Assembly: GCF_012932375.1 (NCBI RefSeq)
Contig: NZ_JAAIIG010000008.1
Location: forward strand, 1-64,000
DNA length: 64,000 bases
Reading direction: 5' to 3'
Source: Bifidobacterium olomucense
GTDB lineage: Bacteria; Actinomycetota; Actinomycetes; Actinomycetales; Bifidobacteriaceae
Shown: positions 26,484-36,098 of the stretch, in pieces
How positions within the stretch are numbered: position 1 is the first letter of the stretch
Layout of the letters: each line of letters opens with the position of its first letter
Notes under the pieces: model-generated
Database searches by the model: none
Told to the model about the DNA's origin: nothing
The model's input: only the letters and a program-made list of their open reading frames with translations
Program-made: the position numbers and the translations under genes

Positions 26484-27287
26484 ATGATTTCGTCACAACG
26501 TCAGCACCTTATATTGAGCAGGCTGCGCACACGTGGTGCCGTGCGCATCACCGCGCTATCGAAGGAGCTGGGTGTGTCAGCGATGACCATCCGCCGCGAT
26601 ATCGCCGAGCTTGCAGACAAGGGTTTGTTGAAGCGCGTCCATGGTGGCGCCGTGACCACCAGCACCTTGCTCAGTGAGCCGCTGTTTTCCGTGAAATCCC
26701 AAATGGATATCGGGCTGAAAGACGCCATCGCCCAAGAAGCTGTCAAATACGTGGCACCCGGAGATGTGATCGCCATCGGCGGCGGCACCACGGCGTACGT
26801 CTTTGCCCAGCACCTGCTTGAATCGCAGCAGTCCAGCGGCATCACCATTCTCACCAACTCGATCCCCGTGGCCGAACTGGTGCAGGCCCTCGAATCGAAA
26901 GACGTCGAGGTGATCGTCACCGGTGGTGTAATCACCCGATCGAATTCGCTGGTCGGTCCGATCGCGGACAAGGTCGTAGCCTCGTTGCGCGTGAACACTG
27001 TGTTCCTCGGCACGCATTCCGTGTCGATTCCCCGTGGCTTCCTGATGCCGAACTCGCTGGAAGCCGCAACCGATATGGCGATGATGAGCATCGCCGATCG
27101 AACCATAGTTTTGACCGATCACACCAAGTGGAGCTGCACATCGCTGTCATTGTTCGCGCGCTTCGACCAGGTGGACACGGTCATTACCGACGACGGTCTC
27201 GACCCTGACTCCGCCGCCAAAACCAAGGATTTGGTAAAGGAACTCGTTCTGGCGCATCAGAGCGAGACCATAGAGGAAAGTGAGTGA
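26484..27287 (+). CDS. DeoR-family transcriptional regulator of the galactose operon
   Basis: A 267-residue repressor-type protein. The N-terminal helix-turn-helix (RITALSKELGVSAMTIRRDIAELADKG with KRVHGGAV) is the DeoR signature, followed by a sugar-phosphate sensing domain related to ribose-5-phosphate isomerase (GDVIAIGGGTTAYVFAQ, VTGGVI, LGTHSVS). It probably responds to a phosphorylated sugar. It is the first gene of the galT-galK unit; galT begins seven bases after its stop. The GTG at 26466 used in a longer reading lies before the -10 box, so 26484 is preferred. An inverted repeat over the promoter suggests autoregulation. Confidence 0.9.
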   Translation: MISSQRQHLILSRLRTRGAVRITALSKELGVSAMTIRRDIAELADKGLLKRVHGGAVTTSTLLSEPLFSVKSQMDIGLKDAIAQEAVKYVAPGDVIAIGGGTTAYVFAQHLLESQQSSGITILTNSIPVAELVQALESKDVEVIVTGGVITRSNSLVGPIADKVVASLRVNTVFLGTHSVSIPRGFLMPNSLEAATDMAMMSIADRTIVLTDHTKWSCTSLSLFARFDQVDTVITDDGLDPDSAAKTKDLVKELVLAHQSETIEESE

Positions 27288-27293
27288 TCACCC

Positions 27294-28544
27294 ATGGCTG
27301 ATTTCGCCAATTACACCCCGGGGGAGTACGCGAAGGAGCATATTCGCATCACGCCGACGACGCTTGCCGACGGTCGTGACTTCTTCTACTTGGATGATGA
27401 TCCGGAGTATGTCTCCGGCGCCAAGACCCGCGAGCTCAAGGATCCGCGCCCGCTGCCGTATCGCTTCAGCAATCAGCTGAACGCGGCTGGCGAGGAAGTG
27501 CCGTACGCGGCCCCCGAAATGCGTCGCGATCCGCTCACCGGCGACTGGATTCCGATGGCGACCGCCCGCATGAATCGTCCGATCACCGCAGGTCCCGGTG
27601 CCACCGCCAAGGGCAACCCGCTGGCCGCCCGCAAGCCGGGAGACCCGTATCAGGACGGCGAAGTGCCGGACACTGATTACAACGTCGTGGTGTTCGAGAA
27701 CCGTTTCCCCTCGATGGTGCGTGTACCGGGCCGTTCCGAGGACGTGACCTACGTTGACGGCAACCCGCTGTGGGAGAAGAAGATGGCTGCCGGACGTTGC
27801 GAAGTAATCTGCTTCGATCCGGACGAGAACGGTCTGCCGGCCGACCTGCCGGTGTCTCGTCTGCGTACCGTAGTGGAGGCTTGGGCATTCCGCACTGCCG
27901 AAATTTCCAAGATGGACGGCATCGAGCAGATCTTCCCGTTCGAGAATCACGGTCAGGAGATCGGTGTTTCGCTGGCCCACCCGCACGGTCAGGTCTACTG
28001 CTATCCGTTCATCGCTCCGAAGATGGAGAAGGAACTGCAGCACACCGAGGCCTACCATGAGAAGACCGGCGGCAACCTTTTGAAGGACATCATGAACGCC
28101 GAGCTTGAAGCCAAGGAACGCGTCGTGATGCGCAACCATTCGTGGGTGGCTTACGTGCCGGCCGCTGCCCGTTGGCCTCTTGAGGTTCACGTGGCTCCGG
28201 TGCGCGACGTACTCACCATCGATGAGCTCAACGACGAAGAGCGCTGGGATCTCGCCTCCATGTACTCGCATCTTCTGAAGCGCGGCAACGCCTTCTTCGA
28301 CAAGGGCGACGGCAAAGGCATGGACCTGCCGTACATCGCCGCATGGCATCAGGCCCCGATCCACGACAAGCGCCGCGAGAACTACCGCCTGAACCTGCAG
28401 TTCTTCTCGTTCCGCCGCGCAGCCAACAAGATCAAGTATCTGGCCGGCTCCGAATCCGGTATGGCCGCCTGGATTTCCGATACCACGCCTGAACTCATCG
28501 CCAAGCGCTTCCATGAGCTCGGCGATATCGACATCGCCGACTGA
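27294..28544 (+). CDS. galT: Galactose-1-phosphate uridylyltransferase
   Basis: A 416-residue enzyme of the Leloir pathway that exchanges UMP between UDP-glucose and galactose-1-phosphate. It has RRDPLTGDWIPMATARMNRP near residue 80, VFENRFPSM, the active-site HPHGQ (residues 229-233, with the nucleophilic His231), and IHDKRRENYRLNLQFFSF near the end. The length is somewhat greater than the E. coli enzyme (348) but usual for actinobacteria. It starts seven bases after the regulator gene, and galK follows 62 bases on, so the three form one operon. Confidence 0.96.
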   Translation: MADFANYTPGEYAKEHIRITPTTLADGRDFFYLDDDPEYVSGAKTRELKDPRPLPYRFSNQLNAAGEEVPYAAPEMRRDPLTGDWIPMATARMNRPITAGPGATAKGNPLAARKPGDPYQDGEVPDTDYNVVVFENRFPSMVRVPGRSEDVTYVDGNPLWEKKMAAGRCEVICFDPDENGLPADLPVSRLRTVVEAWAFRTAEISKMDGIEQIFPFENHGQEIGVSLAHPHGQVYCYPFIAPKMEKELQHTEAYHEKTGGNLLKDIMNAELEAKERVVMRNHSWVAYVPAAARWPLEVHVAPVRDVLTIDELNDEERWDLASMYSHLLKRGNAFFDKGDGKGMDLPYIAAWHQAPIHDKRRENYRLNLQFFSFRRAANKIKYLAGSESGMAAWISDTTPELIAKRFHELGDIDIAD

Positions 28545-28606
28545 TTGACTGCCACGTGCATCAAGCATCCAATCGTGCGCATCAAACCAAGAAAGACAAA
28601 ACACCA

Positions 28607-29857
28607 ATGACTGCTGTTGAATTCATCGAACCGATTTCGCATGAGGCCGGCGTGGAGCAGGCCAAGACCCTGTTCTCCAAGACGTATGGCGTCGAGCCGG
28701 AAGGCGTATGGGCCGCTCCGGGCCGTGTGAACCTTATCGGCGAACACACCGATTACAACGCCGGCCTGTGTCTGCCGATCGCTCTGCCGCACCGTACGTT
28801 CATCGCGCTTTCCCCGCGCGAGGACACCAAGGTGCGTGTGGTCTCCGACGTGGCTCCGGACAAGGTCGCCGAAGCCGACCTGTACGAGCTTCAGGCCCGT
28901 GGAGTGGACGGGTGGGCCGCCTATCCGACCGGTGTGGCCTGGGCGTTGCGCGAAGCCGGTTTCGACAAGGTCAAGGGCTTTGACGCCGCCTTCGTCTCCT
29001 GCGTGCCGCTGGGCTCGGGTCTGAGCTCCTCCGCCGCCATGACCTGCTCCACCGCGCTGGCCTTGGATGACGTGTACGGCCTTGGCTACGGTGACTCCGA
29101 TGCCGGCCGTGTGACCCTGATCAATGCCGCCATCAAGTCCGAGAACGAGATGGCCGGCGCTTCCACCGGTGGCCTCGACCAGAACGCTTCCATGCGTTGC
29201 ACCGCCGGACATGCGCTGCTGCTCGACTGCCGTCCGGAATTGACTCCGCTGGAGAACGTCTCCCAGCAGGAATTCGATCTGGACAAGTACGGTCTCGAAC
29301 TGCTCGTGGTGGACACCCAGGCACCGCACCAGCTCAACGACGGTCAGTACGCCCAGCGCCGCGCCACCTGCGAACAGGCCGCCAAGATTCTCGGTGTGGC
29401 CAATCTGCGCGTCACCGCCGACGGCATCGCCAAGGCTGATGATCCGTTCCAGGCTCTGAAGGAGACGCTGGACGCTCTGCCGGATGAGACCATGAAGAAG
29501 CGTGTGCGCCACGTGGTCACCGAAATCGAACGCGTGCGCTCCTTCGTGCGTGCCTTCGCCCAAGGCGACATCGAAGCCGCAGGTCGTCTGTTCAACGCGT
29601 CCCATGACTCGTTGGCCGCCGACTACGAGGTCACCGTGCCTGAGCTCGACGTTGCTGTGGATGTGGCCCGTCACAACGGCGCTTACGGCGCTCGCATGAC
29701 CGGCGGCGGCTTCGGCGGTTCCATCATCGCCTTGGTGGACAAGGGCCGTAGCCACGAAGTCGCCCAGGCCATCGCCGACGAATTCGAAAAGCGCGGCTTC
29801 CACGCGCCGAGAGCGCTGGCCGCAGTCGCAGCGCCGAGCGCCAGTCGCGAGGCCTAA
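28607..29857 (+). CDS. galK: Galactokinase
   Basis: A 416-residue GHMP kinase that phosphorylates galactose with ATP. The galactokinase signature GRVNLIGEHTDYNAG is near residues 40-55, the ATP-binding PLGSGLSSSAAM near 135-150, the catalytic-type Asp in GGLDQNAS, and the C-terminal MTGGGFGGS. AAGAAAG lies ahead of the ATG at 28607. It is the last gene of the deoR-galT-galK unit; a strong terminator follows. Together with GalT it handles galactose released from milk and plant oligosaccharides. No transporter or glycosidase is in the same operon. Confidence 0.96.
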   Translation: MTAVEFIEPISHEAGVEQAKTLFSKTYGVEPEGVWAAPGRVNLIGEHTDYNAGLCLPIALPHRTFIALSPREDTKVRVVSDVAPDKVAEADLYELQARGVDGWAAYPTGVAWALREAGFDKVKGFDAAFVSCVPLGSGLSSSAAMTCSTALALDDVYGLGYGDSDAGRVTLINAAIKSENEMAGASTGGLDQNASMRCTAGHALLLDCRPELTPLENVSQQEFDLDKYGLELLVVDTQAPHQLNDGQYAQRRATCEQAAKILGVANLRVTADGIAKADDPFQALKETLDALPDETMKKRVRHVVTEIERVRSFVRAFAQGDIEAAGRLFNASHDSLAADYEVTVPELDVAVDVARHNGAYGARMTGGGFGGSIIALVDKGRSHEVAQAIADEFEKRGFHAPRALAAVAAPSASREA

Positions 29858-29927
29858 CCCCCGCGACACGCGCGGCCGTACTTACGAAAAAATGAAAAAC
29901 GTATTACGGTGACGTTCTGTTTTGAAT

Positions 29928-29976
29928 AATCGCATGCCAACCGGCGTATTGCTCGCCGGATGGCATGCGATTTTTT
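29928..29976 (+). terminator. Terminator after galK
   Basis: Perfect 12-bp outer arms AATCGCATGCCA / TGGCATGCGATT with an inner CCGGCG/CGCCGG stem, followed by a run of T at 29969-29976. Confidence 0.9.
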
Positions 29977-30138
29977 GTTGCCGAATGTGACCCGGACGTT
30001 AGGGGTTTTCGGCGCTCGCCAATGAAGTCGTACACCGTGGGTTCGCGTGATCATCGTGAACGGTAACGGTGCGCGGCGGCATGCGTGGCGTGCGTTGCGC
30101 ATCGGCAACGAACGAAGAGATATAAGAAGAGGATTCCG

Positions 30139-31638
30139 TTGTCCGAAAAACAGGCAACCATTCGTAATACCCAGCTCGACGATTCCGCGTTCGTCGCAAA
30201 CCAGCCGAAGCATTTCGACCATCCGCACAAGGTCATGCTCGGCCTGTACATCAGTGTGTTCTTGGGCATGCTGTCGGAAACGTCCATGAATATCACCTTG
30301 CCCGACCTGATGACCGATTTCGGCATCTCGTCCGGTACGGCGCAGTGGATGGTCGTCGGCTACATGCTGGCCATCGGCGTGGTGCTGCCGTGTGTGGGCT
30401 TCATGCTCAAATGGGTGAAGGCCAAGACGCTGGTGCTGTTCTCGCTGGTCTGCTTCCTGATCGGTGCGGTCGTGTGCACCATTGCACCCACGTTCCCGAT
30501 TCTGCTGGCCGGCCGTATCATGCAGGGTGTCAGCACCGGCATCGTGCTGCCCACCATGTACACGGCCATCATGCGTGTGTTCCCGCTGCATAAGATCGGT
30601 GCGGCCAATGGCGTGGCAGGTCTTGTCATTATGTTCGCGCCCGTCATCGGCCCGACCATCGCCGGCGCGCTCATCGGCGCGTTGTCATGGCGTGCGATTT
30701 TCGCGTTGTTCGCCGTGGTCGCCGTTATCGCAATCGTGTGCACTGCGCTGTTCTTCGTGACGCCTATCGAACGTACCCGTCCGACCGTCGATGTGATTTC
30801 TATCTTGGCTTCGGCGATTGGCTTTGGCTGTTTGGTCGCCGGTGTGAGCCTGATCAGCGACATGGGCTTCGCTCCGGCCGTTATCGGTCTGCTTGTTGTC
30901 GGCGTGCTGGTTCTCGCGTGCTATGCATACCGTCAGCTGCATATCACCGATCCGCTGCTTGACTTGCGCGCACTGGGCATTGCGGCGTTCCGCACGCCGG
31001 CCATTATGATCAGCTGCTCGTTCTCCTGCACGTTGGCGTTCATGTACTTGGTGCCTCAGGAACTGCAGCGCGGCATGGGCTTGAGCTCCACTGTCGCCGG
31101 TCTGCTTATGCTGCCCGGTGGCGTGATCAATGCGCTGTGCACGCTGGCTGCAGGACGGCTGTTCGACCGGTACGGTGCGAAGAAGCTGGTGTGGGCCGGA
31201 TCGGTGCTGACCGTTATCGGCGGCGCGCTGTTCTTCGCCATCGGTGTCTCCACGCCGATCGCCCTGTTCCTTGTCGCGCACATTATCGTGATGATCGGCA
31301 TCCCGTTCATCCAGCAGTCCTCGCAGTCCGCGGCGCTCAAGTCGCTGCCCGGCCACATGGCGGCAGACGGCAGCACGATTATGAACACCATGCAGCAAGT
31401 CTGCGGCGCCATCGCCACCGCCGTGGCCACCTGTCTGCTCGGCCTCGGACAGACGAACTATACGGCGGCGGGCGGCACGAATCCCGCACAAGGTTTTGTG
31501 GACGGCTCCCGTTACGGCTACCTGTTCGGCTTGGCGCTGGTCGTCGTCGTTCTGGCATGCTCCTTCCTGCTTAAGGAACATAAGGACGAGCCGAAGCTGG
31601 TCCCGGTGCATGTGGATATCGAGAAACTGGCCGCCTGA
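30139..31638 (+). CDS. MFS multidrug-type exporter (DHA2/EmrB-QacA family)
   Basis: A 499-residue integral membrane protein with about 14 predicted helices, the size and helix count of the 14-TM DHA2 drug:proton antiporters. Recognisable pieces are the N-terminal SVFLGMLSETSMNITLPDLMTDF, the gating GRIMQGVSTGIVLPTMY (motif C-like region GVAGLVIMFAPVIGPTIAGAL) and RLFDRYGAKKLVWAG. The C-terminus is cytoplasmic and charged. The substrate is unknown; drugs, bile salts or metabolites are all possible. The start is a TTG at 30139, five bases after AGAGGA; a longer reading from 30085 crosses the ribosome site. There is no regulator gene beside it. Confidence 0.9.
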   Translation: MSEKQATIRNTQLDDSAFVANQPKHFDHPHKVMLGLYISVFLGMLSETSMNITLPDLMTDFGISSGTAQWMVVGYMLAIGVVLPCVGFMLKWVKAKTLVLFSLVCFLIGAVVCTIAPTFPILLAGRIMQGVSTGIVLPTMYTAIMRVFPLHKIGAANGVAGLVIMFAPVIGPTIAGALIGALSWRAIFALFAVVAVIAIVCTALFFVTPIERTRPTVDVISILASAIGFGCLVAGVSLISDMGFAPAVIGLLVVGVLVLACYAYRQLHITDPLLDLRALGIAAFRTPAIMISCSFSCTLAFMYLVPQELQRGMGLSSTVAGLLMLPGGVINALCTLAAGRLFDRYGAKKLVWAGSVLTVIGGALFFAIGVSTPIALFLVAHIIVMIGIPFIQQSSQSAALKSLPGHMAADGSTIMNTMQQVCGAIATAVATCLLGLGQTNYTAAGGTNPAQGFVDGSRYGYLFGLALVVVVLACSFLLKEHKDEPKLVPVHVDIEKLAA

Positions 31639-31694
31639 CCTGTGCGCTCTTCCTGCGCAGTCGAGATGAGTCATGAGATGAGTCATCAGGCGTA

Positions 31695-31732
31695 ACGGGT
31701 GTTCCCCTATACTGGGGAACACCCGTTTTTTT
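31695..31732 (+). terminator. Terminator after the MFS gene
   Basis: Perfect 13-bp arms ACGGGTGTTCCCC / GGGGAACACCCGT with a six-base loop, followed by T7. Confidence 0.9.
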
Positions 31733-31779
31733 CACGCATGTTCGAAATCATTTCCGATCATCATCAATCAGGGAGCGCC

Positions 31780-32052
31780 ATGAACAAGGCCATCATCACC
31801 GTCGTAGGCCAGGATACCGTCGGCATCATCGCACGAGTTTGCACCTACCTGTCCAATCATCACGTCAACGTTCTTGACATTTCGCAGACCATTATCGACG
31901 GCTTCTTCAACATGATGATGATCGTCGACTACTCGAAGTCCGACAAGGAATTCTCCGCGATGGTCGGCAACCTGGAGGATCTCGGCGACGACATCGGCGT
32001 GCGCATCCGCTGCCAGCGTGAGGAAATCTTCACCAAGATGCACAGAATTTGA
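31780..32052 (+). CDS. ACT-domain protein, UPF0237 family
   Basis: A 90-residue stand-alone ACT domain. [35 protein letters not shown] is the classic ACT strand-helix-strand with the Gly-rich ligand turn. Members usually bind an amino acid or similar small ligand, and stand-alone ACT proteins often dimerise with or regulate a partner. GGGAG precedes the ATG at 31780. The partner is likely the UPF0210 protein encoded 28 bases downstream; the two genes are neighbours in many bacteria. The ligand is unknown. Confidence 0.9.
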   Translation: MNKAIITVVGQDTVGIIARVCTYLSNHHVNVLDISQTIIDGFFNMMMIVDYSKSDKEFSAMVGNLEDLGDDIGVRIRCQREEIFTKMHRI

Positions 32053-32080
32053 TGCTGCTGGGCTGGCGAAAGGAAACACC

Positions 32081-33445
32081 ATGCTGAATATCATGGAGGT
32101 CCACGAGACCAATCAGATGATCGAGCAGGAAAAGCTCGACGTACGCACCATCACCATGGGTATTTCGCTGCTCGACTGCGCAGCGGACGACGTTGACGTG
32201 ACCTGCGAGAACATCTACCGCAAGATCACCACGTATGCCAAGGACCTCGTTTCCACCGGTCAAGCCATCGAAAACGATTACGGCATCCCGATCGTCAACA
32301 AGCGCATCACCGTCACCCCGATCTCACTGGTCGGCGCAAGTTCGTGCAAGACCAGCGAGGACTTCGTCAAAATCGCTCACGTGCTCGACAAGGCGGCCAA
32401 AGAGGTTGGCGTGGACCTGATCGGCGGCTATTCGGCGCTGGTCTCCAAGGCCATGACCCCGGCCGAGGAGCTGCTCATTCGCTCCTTGCCTCAGGCCCTT
32501 TCCGAGACGGATATCGTCTGCTCGTCGGTGAACGTCGGCTCCACCAAAACCGGCATCGACATGAACGCGGTGGAACTGCTCGGCCGCATCATCAAAGACA
32601 TCGCCGAGCGCACCGCAGACAACGACTCTTACGGTTGTGTGAAATTCGTTGCGTTCTGCAACGTGCCGGACGACAATCCGTTCATGGCCGGCGGTTTCCA
32701 CGGCGTGACCGAGGGCGACGCCGTGATCAACGTAGGCGTTTCCGGCCCGGGCGTGGTCTCTCGCGCGCTCGATGCCGCGAAGGGCAAGGATTTCGAGTTC
32801 CTGTGCGAAACCATCAAGCGCACGGCCTTCAAAATCACCCGTGTGGGTCAGTTGGTGGCGCAGGAGGCCTCGCGGCGTCTCGGCATTCCGTTCGGCATCA
32901 TCGACCTGTCGCTGGCTCCGACTCCGGCCGTCGGCGATTCGGTGGGCGAGGTGTTGGAGAAGATCGGTCTCGAACAGGTCGGCGCGCCCGGCACCACCGC
33001 GGCCCTGGCGATGCTCAACGATCAGGTCAAGAAGGGCGGCATTATGGCGTCCTCGTATGTGGGCGGCCTGTCCGGCGCGTTCATCCCGGTCTCCGAAGAC
33101 AAGAACATGATCGATGCGGCCGCTTCCGGATGCCTGACCATCGAAAAGCTCGAAGCCATGACCTGCGTATGCTCGGTGGGCCTTGACATGATCGCCATTC
33201 CGGGAGACACCTCGGCGTCCACCATTTCCGGTCTTATCGCGGACGAGGCGGCTATCGGCATGGTCAATCAGAAGACCACCGCCGTGCGCGTGATTCCGGT
33301 GGCCGGCAAGGGCGTGGGAGAGACGGCCAACTTCGGCGGCCTGATGGGGTACGCGCCGATTATGCCGGTCAACCAGACCTCGTGTGAGGCGTTTGTGACC
33401 CGTGGCGGTCGCATCCCCGCGCCGATTCACTCGTTCAAGAACTGA
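32081..33445 (+). CDS. UPF0210 (DUF711) family protein
   Basis: A 454-residue conserved cytoplasmic protein of the UPF0210/DUF711 family, structurally related to pyruvate formate-lyase-type barrels but without a defined reaction. Recognisable segments are [58 protein letters not shown], the [17 protein letters not shown] block and [11 protein letters not shown] near the end. Several conserved Asp and Ser residues could form an active site. AAAGGA precedes the ATG at 32081. It is co-transcribed with the ACT-domain gene before it, which may sense an effector for it. Confidence 0.9.
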   Translation: MLNIMEVHETNQMIEQEKLDVRTITMGISLLDCAADDVDVTCENIYRKITTYAKDLVSTGQAIENDYGIPIVNKRITVTPISLVGASSCKTSEDFVKIAHVLDKAAKEVGVDLIGGYSALVSKAMTPAEELLIRSLPQALSETDIVCSSVNVGSTKTGIDMNAVELLGRIIKDIAERTADNDSYGCVKFVAFCNVPDDNPFMAGGFHGVTEGDAVINVGVSGPGVVSRALDAAKGKDFEFLCETIKRTAFKITRVGQLVAQEASRRLGIPFGIIDLSLAPTPAVGDSVGEVLEKIGLEQVGAPGTTAALAMLNDQVKKGGIMASSYVGGLSGAFIPVSEDKNMIDAAASGCLTIEKLEAMTCVCSVGLDMIAIPGDTSASTISGLIADEAAIGMVNQKTTAVRVIPVAGKGVGETANFGGLMGYAPIMPVNQTSCEAFVTRGGRIPAPIHSFKN

Positions 33446-33499
33446 CGGGACCTGCTTTTCGTCGCGTCTCGTCGCCCCGCCGCACTTTATCGCCCTTTA

Positions 33500-33545
33500 T
33501 CCGGAAGAACGTACGCTGAGCAAACGGCAGCGTACGTTCTTTCCG
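33500..33545. repeat. Half-site pair A of the 20-nt TCTGGAAGAACGTACGCTGA family
   Basis: A rightward copy (33500-33519) and a leftward copy (33528-33545) form a hairpin with arms of about 16 bp around ACGTACG. It is the same half-site as in the clusters at 35.7 and 37.2 kb. It may also act as a terminator for the UPF0210 gene. Confidence 0.75.
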
Positions 33546-33701
33546 TATAAAAATGGTATCGTAGAAGGTAAGTAACAACGATGTTCGTGTGAGGTGGGGT
33601 GCGTGCACGTTCATCATGCGGTTGGACCATGGGATGTGCTGTTGCGATATGTCCCGTGGTCTCGTGAGAGGTCAAGCGTGAGAGATCAAGGGAGACGAAT
33701 C

Positions 33702-35546
33702 ATGAAGCGGCCGGTATTGCGATCTGTATCTTCTGTATCTTGTCTAGTAAGAGTGGCGTGCGCGGCGCTTGCCTCAATAGCTTTGCTTCTTATGACGCTG
33801 GTGCTGCCCACGCCGGCCTGGGCGGCGGACGGGCCGTTGACCGACGGGCCGTCCCTCAAGCAGACCGGCAGCGCGGATTTCAAGAACTACACGGATCTTT
33901 CGATCCTCGGCGTATCTGACGATGGTTCGGTTGCAGTTGTATCGGCGTCGAATCAGGGAACAGAAGTATCTAAATATTTCATGGTGACGACCAAGGATGT
34001 ATCCCTGACCGAAATCGCCAGCGAGAAAGCTGACAGCGATAAATCCTATTCCGTGATGGTCTCTCAGGATGGCAAGTACGTCTATTTCTATGATTCCGTG
34101 GACAAACAAGTCAATATGATCGATGTGGCCACGAAAAAGACCACCGTGTTGCCCGGACTGACCTTGGAGGACGGTTGGTATTTATCATGGGCCGACCATG
34201 ATCGTTTGATTATTTACGAGGGCACAGACGACAACGCAGCAGTTGCCGTATATGACGTCAAACAGCAGCGATTGCTGCCTTCCGTGGACCTAAGCGATAT
34301 TTTTGGATACGTCACCGATTCGACGCTTTCTCATGTGTATACGATTGAAGCTTCATCGGGAAGTTCTTCGGGTACGTTGCATACCTATGATCTGACAACT
34401 GGTCAGAAAACTGATTCAAAGTCGGTCAGTTTCCCCTCCGGCATCAATTTCGACACTGTGGGGCCATACTGGTTTATGCCCGATGGCAAGACAATGCTGG
34501 TGGTTTTCTATACCAGCGATTATGACGCGATATATGCGAGGTTGGATACCAAAACCGGGAAGATGAGTTACCTCTCGGACAAGCCGACTGCCGTAGGTGT
34601 TATAGGCGGTAATCGATACGCGCTCGTCTATGAAGGCAAATCGGGTGGCCCATCCGAGCCGTTGCGGTACTCCGACGTCAGTGATCTATCGTCAGTGGGT
34701 ATCTACGATACCGTTGCCGGGCGCATGATATGGAACGTGAACGACTCGTCGCTCATGAAGATGCTTGCTTGGGAGGGTGGCGTCTCGTCTGTGAGCCTGT
34801 CGGAAGATGGCCGGTATGCATTCGCTGGATCGTCTGGTGATTCCGATGGTCGTGTTGAGGTCATCGATATGAAGACCGGTACGAAGTCGACAGTGGCGAC
34901 TCCGGACAAGAATCGTCAGTATCTCGGTTCGTCAGCGGTCAGTCTGTCGCATGACAGCAGTACGTTGCTGATTGCCACGGTGCCCACGAGCGAAGGATAT
35001 GCAGACGGAGATAATGCCGCCAAACTGTTGATCTATGACACCGGCATAGGCGGCAATCCGTGGTCCCGACCGAAGGCTTGGATCATGGTCGGTGTGGGTG
35101 CCGGCGCGGCGGTGATACTGCTGGTGGTGATCGTGCTGCTGGTGGTGCGTGCGCGCAGACGTCGGCGTCGGCAGGTGGCGGCCGGTGGCGTGGCCGGTGT
35201 TGGTGTTGGTAGTGGTATCAGCGCGTTTGGTGCGGGGGTGCCGGCGATGCCGGGTGCGTCGGGTATGCCGGGCGTTCCGGGGATGCCGAATGCGCCGAAC
35301 ATGCCGAATGCGCCGAGTGCACCGGGCGTACCGGGCGCTTCTGGAGTGTCAGGCACCATGCCGCCGGCATCATCAGGCGTTGCTATTCCGTTACCGACTA
35401 TGGCTCAGTCCGGTCAACGTCCCGTGCAGGTTCCGGGCGGGGCGCAAGCCGGGCAGTCGCGACCGAAGTTCTGTACGTCGTGCGGAGCTGCATTGGGCGA
35501 TGCCAGCGTCAAATTCTGCCCGCAGTGCGGTCGGCGCGTGGCGTGA
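33702..35546 (+). CDS. Secreted propeller-like membrane protein with cytoplasmic zinc ribbon
   Basis: A 614-residue protein of no named family. It has a signal peptide (hydrophobic residues about 15-38, cut near AWAAD), then about 450 residues of repeated beta units with VSDDGSVAVVSAS, MVSQDGKYVYFYD and SLSEDGRYAFAGSS, as in WD40/YVTN-type propellers. A membrane helix (about 462-486) is followed by Arg-rich residues, a Gly/Pro/Met/Ala linker of GMPGVPGMPNAP type, and a C-terminal zinc ribbon (KFCTSCG...FCPQCGRR). This suggests an outside sensor joined to an inside metal-binding module. GGGAG precedes the ATG at 33702. It begins an accessory stretch; the protein at 61.5-63.6 kb has the reverse order of parts. 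Confidence 0.82.
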   Translation: MKRPVLRSVSSVSCLVRVACAALASIALLLMTLVLPTPAWAADGPLTDGPSLKQTGSADFKNYTDLSILGVSDDGSVAVVSASNQGTEVSKYFMVTTKDVSLTEIASEKADSDKSYSVMVSQDGKYVYFYDSVDKQVNMIDVATKKTTVLPGLTLEDGWYLSWADHDRLIIYEGTDDNAAVAVYDVKQQRLLPSVDLSDIFGYVTDSTLSHVYTIEASSGSSSGTLHTYDLTTGQKTDSKSVSFPSGINFDTVGPYWFMPDGKTMLVVFYTSDYDAIYARLDTKTGKMSYLSDKPTAVGVIGGNRYALVYEGKSGGPSEPLRYSDVSDLSSVGIYDTVAGRMIWNVNDSSLMKMLAWEGGVSSVSLSEDGRYAFAGSSGDSDGRVEVIDMKTGTKSTVATPDKNRQYLGSSAVSLSHDSSTLLIATVPTSEGYADGDNAAKLLIYDTGIGGNPWSRPKAWIMVGVGAGAAVILLVVIVLLVVRARRRRRRQVAAGGVAGVGVGSGISAFGAGVPAMPGASGMPGVPGMPNAPNMPNAPSAPGVPGASGVSGTMPPASSGVAIPLPTMAQSGQRPVQVPGGAQAGQSRPKFCTSCGAALGDASVKFCPQCGRRVA

Positions 35547-35560
35547 GGTTTTTGTGAGTC

Positions 35561-35638
35561 GTGACGTGAGTCGTCCTGACTCGTCTCGTGACGTGAGTCG
35601 TCCTGACTCGTCGTCTCGTAACGTAAGTCGTTACGAGA
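35561..35638 (+). repeat. Tandem GTGACGTGAGTCGTCCTGAC units ending in a hairpin
   Basis: Unit 1 (35561-35587) and unit 2 (35588-35617) share GTGACGTGAGTCGTCCTGAC and a CTCGTC tail. A perfect 11-bp hairpin GTCTCGTAACG / CGTTACGAGAC (35612-35638) follows and may terminate the zinc-ribbon gene. The whole stretch 35547-36098 has no convincing gene. Confidence 0.75.
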
Positions 35639-35665
35639 CGGATCGTCACGAGTTATCTTGAGCCG

Positions 35666-35781
35666 TCACGTACGTTTTCCCAGACTAAATCATCTCTCAT
35701 CTGGAAAAACGTACGGTGAGTAGGAGTCAGCGTACGTTCTTCCAGACAAGTCTGAAATTACTCTGGAAGAACGTACGGTGA
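35666..35781. repeat. Cluster B: four alternating half-sites, 116 bp
   Basis: Half-sites of the consensus TCTGGAAGAACGTACGCTGA lie at 35666-35684 (left), 35700-35719 (right), 35727-35746 (left) and 35762-35781 (right). Start-to-start distances are 34, 27 and 35 bases. Adjacent pairs can fold into two alternative hairpins. Confidence 0.85.
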
Positions 35782-36098
35782 GGTGGACGAACGGTGAGAC
35801 CGATGCGCGGGTGAGACTGGCGTGAGTCGGGACCGGCTCACGATGAACTGATATACGTCGGAACTGGTATACGGTCGGAATGGAAGAATGAGTTTCGCTG
35901 TGTTCGATTACCGGAGATGATTTTCATAGTGAGGATGACGGTTTTGATAACTGATGGCATCCGACCTGTTTGCCTACTGGTTGGGCTGGTAATGTTCAAT
36001 AACACAGTTATCCACATTTGATCGGCAGATCAAGGAAGTTGTCCACAGCAAATGTGTATCGGTTTGCGCAATCCGTCGATTGCCCTTACCGTGAGGAA

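Noticed and set aside
30139..31638. Sugar transporter for the gal operon
   Set aside because: The helix number and motifs fit the DHA2 drug exporter group, and a strong terminator separates it from galK.
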